NCBI GenBank assembly: GCA_013043085.1
Contig: JABDOU010000290.1
Span: forward strand, 1 to 5,030
Reading direction: 5' to 3'
Length of the DNA: 5,030 nt
Source: Acidimicrobiia bacterium
GTDB taxonomy: Bacteria; Actinomycetota; Acidimicrobiia; Spongiisociales; SHLN01
Part shown: positions 5,030 to 5,030 of the stretch, piece by piece
How positions within the stretch are numbered: the stretch's first letter is position 1
Layout of the letters: every line of letters starts with the position of its first letter
The notes under the pieces: generated by a model
Databases searched by the model: none
The model's input: only the letters and a program-made list of their open reading frames with translations
What the model was told of the DNA's origin: nothing
Translations under genes and position numbers: made by a program

Positions 5030-5030
5030 T

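Overview
The window looks like chromosomal DNA from a moderately GC-rich actinobacterium (by eye a little under 60% G+C, not counted). Three points support this. The ettA-type translation factor is full length. A membrane-embedded spermidine-synthase-like protein with only about seven membrane helices is present. At the right edge there is what looks like the C-terminus of a 'septum formation' family protein, a family I associate with Actinobacteria. Several start regions also have a TANNNT hexamer 6-8 nt upstream and no good Shine-Dalgarno (SD) site, as in leaderless actinobacterial genes. I cannot name a genus; Acidimicrobiia would fit but is not proven.

Layout, left to right. (1) 1-92, minus strand: the N-terminal end of a membrane protein, possibly an MMPL/RND-type transporter, running off the left edge, with a GGAGG ribosome site and a TTG start. 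(2) 93-473: a divergent intergenic region with a tandem 8-mer, a small hairpin, a 12-bp perfect palindrome and a 7-bp inverted repeat near the ribosome site of the next gene. (3) 474-782, plus: a small YciI-family protein, followed by a clear intrinsic terminator at about 805-829. (4) 830-1296: 467 bases with no confident gene. They hold a possible frameshifted gene remnant, a left-facing terminator-like stem and a GC-rich inverted repeat just upstream of ettA. (5) 1297-2991, plus: ettA, an ABC-F ATPase that gates translation. (6) 3024-4469, plus: a membrane protein fused to a spermidine-synthase-like methyltransferase-fold domain. (7) 4483-4839, plus: a small VOC (glyoxalase/bleomycin-resistance fold) protein. 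(8) 4840-4918: a convergent gap with a hairpin. (9) 4919-5029, minus: the last 36 codons of the septum-formation-like protein.

ettA, the spermidine-synthase-like gene and the VOC gene are co-oriented with gaps of 32 and 13 nt, so they could be an operon. However, each also carries its own possible leaderless -10 element, so they may be separately transcribed. I see no biochemical link between the three.

I found no mobile element, CRISPR array, tRNA, rRNA or obvious new defence or biosynthetic system. Most of the window is ordinary housekeeping or accessory sequence. The points worth checking are the leaderless-start pattern, the symmetric elements upstream of the YciI gene, and the unexplained 830-1296 segment.
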